From: DATILL01 sp035476575
Lineage (GTDB): Bacteria; Actinomycetota; Actinomycetes; Mycobacteriales; JACQDL01
Assembly (NCBI GenBank): GCA_035476575.1
Contig: DATILL010000078.1
Coordinates: forward strand, 1 to 9,670
DNA length: 9,670 bases
Direction of reading: 5' to 3'
Below the pieces are notes generated by a model. It was given only the letters and a program-made list of their open reading frames with translations. It searched no databases and was not told the origin of the DNA. Below, piece by piece: positions 7,139 to 9,670 of this stretch. Both the position numbers and the translations under genes were made by a program. Position 1 is the first letter of the stretch. Each line of letters starts with the position of its first letter.

Positions 7139-7172
7139 CCCTTGACACCGCACGGCCCTTGACACCGCACGC
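7139..7172. repeat. Two tandem 17-base units containing TTGACA
   Basis: The unit CCCTTGACACCGCACG occurs at 7139-7154 and again at 7156-7171, separated by one base. Each contains TTGACA, the consensus -35 hexamer, but I see no matching -10 box at 16-18 bases downstream. It lies between the HNH start and tail copy C. It could be a binding site or a chance slippage duplication. Confidence 0.6.
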
Positions 7173-7206
7173 GACACCACTCGGGGCATCCGACAACCCT
7201 GGAGGT

Positions 7207-7300
7207 CATGCAAAACCCGGCACGGACCTAGCGACCACCTCGCCGACCCGCGAGCATACAGTTGATGACCTTCCACTGAAAGGCGTTCCGCATAAGCCTC
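7207..7300 (+). repeat. DUF222-HNH 3' tail, copy C (solo, diverged)
   Basis: It aligns with bases 81-174 of copy A, at roughly 70% identity by eye. The best block is ACCT...CTCgCCGACCCG...ACAGTTgATGA, and it ends at the same GCATAAGCCTC (7290-7300). No HNH gene precedes it in its own orientation; on its left is the 5' flank of the oppositely oriented HNH gene. It is either the remnant of a third element or the second inverted end of the 5503-7300 unit. Its outer end cuts an IS1380-type transposase. Confidence 0.7.
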
Positions 7301-7542
7301 TAGATCTCCACGCCGATGTTCTGCGGCGATGTTCGCCCTGGCGTACGCTCGGCACCTGCTCGCGGTTCTGTCGCTGAAGGCGTACGGGTGCGGTCCGCCC
7401 GGTCCGTGACCAAGCCAGGTAGCCCAACCTGCTCCGCCAACGCCAACGCCAACGCCAACACTGGCACCAGCCCGGCATCGGCGATCAAGCTCGGATCATC
7501 AAACGCAATATCGATCTTCGCGGCGTCGTGAGAAGATTACAT
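7301..7542 (-). pseudogene. IS1380-family transposase, N-terminal remnant
   Basis: From the ATG at 7542 the frame reads M-stop-S-S-H-D-A-A-K-I-D-I-A-F-D-D-P-S-L-I-A-D-A-G-L-V-P, then L-A-E-Q-V-G-L-P-G-L-V-T-D-R. This matches my memory of IS1380 transposase N-termini (M-Q-x-S-H, then F-D-D-P-N-L-V-x-x-A-G-L-V-P). Codon 2 is TAA where CAA (Gln) is expected, a one-base nonsense change. Four GCCAAC units have lengthened the L-A run. Past about residue 52 the frame drifts and no family motif is clear. The gene ends at tail copy C (base 7300), where the junction itself makes a TAG. It encodes about 80 codons of a protein normally over 400 long. Not functional. Confidence 0.7.
7436..7459. repeat. 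GCCAAC hexamer, four tandem units
   Basis: Perfect GCCAAC x4 within the IS1380 remnant, encoding L-A repeats on the minus strand. The expected protein has about one L-A-L-A at this place, so this looks like slippage expansion in a gene no longer under selection. Confidence 0.85.
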
Positions 7543-7544
7543 CC

Positions 7545-7617
7545 CGCGGGTGCACCCTGACCCGGTCACGAAGGTCCCTCAGCAAGACCTATCGTCCCAG
7601 GTCAGGGCGCACCCGCG
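7545..7617. repeat. 18-bp inverted repeat upstream of the IS1380 remnant
   Basis: CGCGGGTGCACCCTGACC (7545-7562) pairs with GGTCAGGGCGCACCCGCG (7600-7617), 17 of 18 bases, around a 37-base spacer. It lies immediately before the transposase start, where the end of an insertion sequence and its promoter would be. It may be a transposase-binding or subterminal repeat of the IS; the true IS end is not identifiable here. Confidence 0.6.
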
Positions 7618-7647
7618 CCTTATTCCGGCCCCTACACGCCGATATCA

Positions 7648-7679
7648 GTCGGTGGATCCGGGCTGAACGAGCCACCGAC
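7648..7679 (-). terminator. Hairpin downstream of the small secreted protein gene
   Basis: GTCGGTGG (7648-7655) pairs perfectly with CCACCGAC (7672-7679) around a 16-base loop, about 35 bases beyond the stop codon at 7715. There is no T-run. Possible transcription end for the minus-strand gene, weakly supported. Confidence 0.3.
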
Positions 7680-7714
7680 CTTCACAGTGGAGGCCGGTCA
7701 CGTGCCGGAGTTGT

Positions 7715-8086
7715 CTATCCGGCGTCGCACAACTGGCCGATGTACCAGGCGTTGATAGCGTTCGGACCCAGGTCGGTTACACCGGGCTTGACGCACCAGT
7801 CCTGGTCTGGGCGGAAAATGAAGTCGACGTGGATGACGACGTCGGTGCGCGGCGGCGCGTCGCAGTGGCCGTACTTGCCGCGGCCGTTCTCCCAGAAGTA
7901 GCCGCAGGGGAATTGCTGGACGCCAACGGGCTGGCCTGCTCGCGCGGAGGGTGCGGCGATGGCTGGTCCGGCGAGTGCCCCGAGCGGTGCCGTCGGCGTG
8001 GAGGCGGCGGCAGGTCCGGTCATTACGAGACTACCGCCGACCGCCGCAACGGCGACAAGTACCTTGAGCTGTGCGGATCTGATCAT
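7715..8086 (-). CDS. Small secreted four-cysteine protein (possibly DUF6355-like)
   Basis: 123 residues. The ATG at 8086 follows a GAGGGG ribosome site by six bases. Residues 1-29 form a signal peptide: M-I-R-S-A-Q-L-K, a hydrophobic core, then G-P-A-A-A-S. A low-complexity Ala/Pro linker runs to about 55. The mature domain has four cysteines, Cys61 (F-P-C-G-Y-F), Cys75 (Y-G-H-C-D), Cys98 (D-W-C-V-K-P-G) and Cys120 (G-Q-L-C), enough for two disulfides. It also has aromatic and charged motifs: V-V-I-H-V-D, T-D-L-G-P-N, and I-N-A-W-Y-I-G. From memory this pattern (C-G-Y-F ... V-I-x-V-D ... C-V-x-P-G-x-T-D-L-G ... W-Y-I-G) resembles the DUF6355 group of actinobacterial secreted proteins, whose function I do not know. 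The name is tentative; secretion and the cysteine pattern are seen directly. It reads divergently from the SARP gene, with about 215 bases between starts. Confidence 0.8.
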   Translation of the reverse strand: MIRSAQLKVLVAVAAVGGSLVMTGPAAASTPTAPLGALAGPAIAAPSARAGQPVGVQQFPCGYFWENGRGKYGHCDAPPRTDVVIHVDFIFRPDQDWCVKPGVTDLGPNAINAWYIGQLCDAG

Positions 8087-8303
8087 TTTGTCCCCTCGGA
8101 GATCGTGAACGCCTTGACGCGGCGACCACGTGCGTGGTCGCCCCCTTACGGTGGTCCCGGCGCCGCCCCTGCAAGCGTCGGGACACCGTGTTCACTGTGC
8201 CGGGTCGGTGTAATCGAAAGCTTGTAGAATCCTTGGAGCGTGACGGTTCATGGTCCGCGCGGGGGGCGCGGGTCGGGACCGTTTCGGAGGGGGCTTGGGT
8301 GTC

Positions 8304-9434
8304 GTGGAGTTCGGCCTGTTAGGGCCAGTCGAGGTATACGTGGCTGGCCGACTGCTGGATGCCGGACCGCCGCAGCAGCGGGTGGTGTTGGCGGCGTTGC
8401 TCATCGACGCCGGCCGGCCGGTGATGTCCAACACGCTGATCGACCGGGTCTGGGACGGCACACCCCCGGCCGCGGCCCGTCAGGCGTTGTATGCGCACAT
8501 CGCCCGGATCCGGCGCATCCTCGACCACGCCGCACCCGGCGACAGCGGGCCACCGGTCGCGCTGGTGCGCCGCTCAAGCGGATACCTGCTCCAGGTCGCC
8601 CCCGAGCAGGTGGACCTGCACCGGTTCACCGCACTGGCCACCGCCGCCCATGACCCGCGCCGGGCCGATGCCGACCGGGCCCGGGTGCTGCGGCAGGCGC
8701 TGGACCTATGGCGCGGTACCGCGTTGGCTGACCTGTCCGGTGACTGGGCAGCCCGAGCCCGCGACCACTTGCACCATCAGCGACTCGACGTCGCGGTCGC
8801 CTGGGCCCACGCCGAGCTCCAGCTCGGCCACCACCAGCAGGTCATCGACCCGATCCGCGGCCTACTCGCCGACTATCCCCTATCCGAACCACTCGTTGCG
8901 GTGTTGATCCGCGCCCTAGCCGCCGCAGGACGCGACGCCGAAGCACTGCGGGTGTATGCCACCACCCGTGCCCGATTCATCGACGAGCTCGGCACCGAAC
9001 CCGGACCAGACCTCCGCGCCACCCACCAGGCCGTCCTGCGCGGCGAACACCACACCACCAACGTCGTAACCACGAACCTGAGCTTGTCCCGTAGCCCGGA
9101 CACCCGACCTGAGGTGGCTTCGGCTACCGGGAAGGATGTCCTCATGCCCGCACCTCATCTGCCTGAGCTCCGGTGTCGTGCTGTTGAGCTGGCCCGGCTG
9201 GGCGAGCGGCCGGTCGCCATGTTGGCCAGGAGCCTGTCGGTCAGCGAGTCGTGTCTGCGAGGCTGGATGGCGCAGGCCGACACCGACGAGACAGGCAGCG
9301 ACGCACGCCTGACGAGTGCGGAGAAGCGTGAGCTGGCCCAGCTCCGCCGGGACAAGCGGCGGCTGGAGATGGAGAACGAGATCCTGAAGCGGGCGGCGGC
9401 CTGTTTCGCCCGTGAGAACGTCCTCCCACACTAG
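8304..9434 (+). CDS. SARP/BTAD transcriptional regulator, cut by an IS3 element and fused in frame to its OrfA
   Basis: From the GTG at 8304 the protein begins V-E-F-G-L-L-G-P-V-E-V, the usual SARP start. An OmpR-type winged-helix DNA-binding domain follows (about 1-100; L-I-D-R-V-W, A-L-Y-A-H-I-A-R-I-R-R-I-L, R-S-S-G-Y-L-L). Then comes a bacterial transcriptional activation domain (about 105-255; A-L-D-L-W-R-G-T-A-L-A-D-L, Y-P-L-S-E-P-L, G-R-D-A-E-A-L-R-V-Y, L-G-T-E-P-G-P-D-L). Starts at TTG 8295 (closer to GGAGG) or ATG 8250 are possible. Native sequence ends near base 9078. The next ~22 codons read the untranslated leader of an IS3 element, and from 9144 the frame enters OrfA, ending at 9434. 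So the short SARP is complete through BTAD, but any further domains (an AfsR-like NB-ARC, for example) are lost. It may still bind DNA. Confidence 0.8.
   Translation: MEFGLLGPVEVYVAGRLLDAGPPQQRVVLAALLIDAGRPVMSNTLIDRVWDGTPPAAARQALYAHIARIRRILDHAAPGDSGPPVALVRRSSGYLLQVAPEQVDLHRFTALATAAHDPRRADADRARVLRQALDLWRGTALADLSGDWAARARDHLHHQRLDVAVAWAHAELQLGHHQQVIDPIRGLLADYPLSEPLVAVLIRALAAAGRDAEALRVYATTRARFIDELGTEPGPDLRATHQAVLRGEHHTTNVVTTNLSLSRSPDTRPEVASATGKDVLMPAPHLPELRCRAVELARLGERPVAMLARSLSVSESCLRGWMAQADTDETGSDARLTSAEKRELAQLRRDKRRLEMENEILKRAAACFARENVLPH
9144..9434 (+). CDS. IS3-family transposase OrfA
   Basis: 96 residues from ATG 9144, with AAGGA seven bases upstream. The N-terminal half is a helix-turn-helix of the transposase-8 type: L-P-E-L-R-C-R-A-V-E-L-A-R-L, then V-A-M-L-A-R-S-L-S-V-S-E-S-C-L-R-G-W-M. 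The C-terminal half is the leucine-zipper-like helix L-R-R-D-K-R-R-L-E-M-E-N-E-I-L-K-R-A-A-A ending F-A-R-E-N-V-L-P, the hallmark of OrfA in the IS3/IS51 groups. It binds the IS ends. It can be translated from its own start or as the tail of the SARP chimera. Alone it cannot transpose because OrfB is broken. Confidence 0.9.
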   Translation: MPAPHLPELRCRAVELARLGERPVAMLARSLSVSESCLRGWMAQADTDETGSDARLTSAEKRELAQLRRDKRRLEMENEILKRAAACFARENVLPH

Positions 9435-9436
9435 CG

Positions 9437-9670
9437 TGTCGGCTCTTCCGTGAGCTTGCCGGCGACACCGAGAAAGGCGTTGATGTCGCGGTGGCCTGTC
9501 GGGCTCTGGGGTGGTCGGGGCTGCTACGGATGGCTGGGCCGCCCACCCTCGGCCCGGGAGGAGGAGGACACGCTGCTGCTCAAACACATCGAAAAAGCGC
9601 ACGCCGACTCACGCGGCACCTACGGCTGGCCCCGGGCCCCGCGCCGAGCTGACCCTCGGCCTCGGGCCTC
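9437..9670 (+). pseudogene. IS3-family transposase OrfB, frameshifted and incomplete
   Basis: The -1 frame relative to OrfA gives C-R-L-F-R-E-L-A-G-D-T-E-K-G-V-D-V-A-V-A-C-R-A-L-G-W-S, a typical OrfB N-terminus. Between about 9510 and 9521 the reading moves to another frame: C-Y-G-W-L-G-R-P-P-S-A-R-E-E-E-D, then H-I-E-K-A-H-A-D-S-R-G-T-Y-G-W-P-R. A further shift near 9640 restores A-E-L-T-L-G-L-G in the last bases. The expected G-Y-Y-x-W and Y-G-x-P-R-V motifs are only partly kept. The DDE catalytic domain would lie beyond the window. The element is not autonomous. Confidence 0.75.

Larger units (their letters stand above)
9079..9670 (+). mobile_element. IS3-family insertion sequence, 5' part (runs off the window)
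   Basis: The SARP coding similarity stops at about 9078. The following TGAGCTTGTCCCG begins with TG, as IS3-family ends commonly do, so I place the left end near 9079. About 65 bases of leader precede OrfA (9144-9434), and a decayed OrfB follows. The right end and target duplication lie outside the window, so the boundary is inferred and the inverted repeat cannot be checked. Confidence 0.65.

Noticed and set aside
6945..7196. An 84-residue N-terminal extension of the HNH protein
   Set aside because: In frame, but Cys/Gly/Arg-rich and unlike the family; the start at 6944 gives the normal N-terminus.
7436..7459. Short tandem repeat as a CRISPR-like array
   Set aside because: Six-base units with no spacers, lying within transposase coding sequence.
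8250..9434. SARP fused to a helix-turn-helix as a natural new domain architecture
   Set aside because: The second part is a standard IS3 OrfA with its own start, leader and following OrfB, so the fusion is an insertion accident.

Overview
The window is very GC-rich with strong codon-position bias. It carries a multicopy DUF222-HNH endonuclease family, a SARP-type regulator and remnants of actinobacterial-type insertion sequences, so it most likely comes from a high-GC actinomycete; the sequence alone does not fix the genus. It reads as an accessory, insertion-scarred region rather than one operon.

Layout, left to right. The first bases are the last codons of a DUF222-HNH gene lying mostly outside the window, followed by a conserved 3' tail (copy A, 1-174). 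That tail interrupts a minus-strand secreted-protein gene (start at 357). Next on the minus strand is a HELGH-type zinc metallopeptidase (577-2091). About 250 bases follow in which I recognise nothing. Then comes a minus-strand pair: a glutamine-synthetase-like ligase (3485-4873) whose stop overlaps the start of an amidohydrolase-2 family gene (2343-3497) by 13 bases. This is the two-gene counterpart of the fungal FluG fusion protein. Upstream of it, 23 bases before the synthetase start, lie frameshifted remains of an amino-acid permease (4897-5502).

A complete DUF222-HNH gene (5655-6944, minus) follows, with its own tail (copy B, 5503-5675), about 93% identical to copy A and in inverted orientation. 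A third, more diverged tail without an HNH gene (copy C, 7207-7300, plus) cuts through an IS1380-type transposase remnant (7301-7542). All three tails end at the same 11 bases, GCATAAGCCTC, and their base differences partly preserve RNA pairing. This recurrent end, with three unrelated flanks, is the most novel thing in the window.

To the right are a small secreted four-cysteine protein (7715-8086, minus) and a SARP/BTAD regulator (8304 onward, plus). The regulator is cut by an IS3-family element at about 9079, giving an in-frame SARP-OrfA chimera. OrfB of that element is frameshifted and runs off the window edge.

The only clear functional unit is the synthetase-amidohydrolase pair, predicted to make and hydrolyse a gamma-glutamyl amide; its former transporter is decayed. 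No tRNA, rRNA or CRISPR array was seen.
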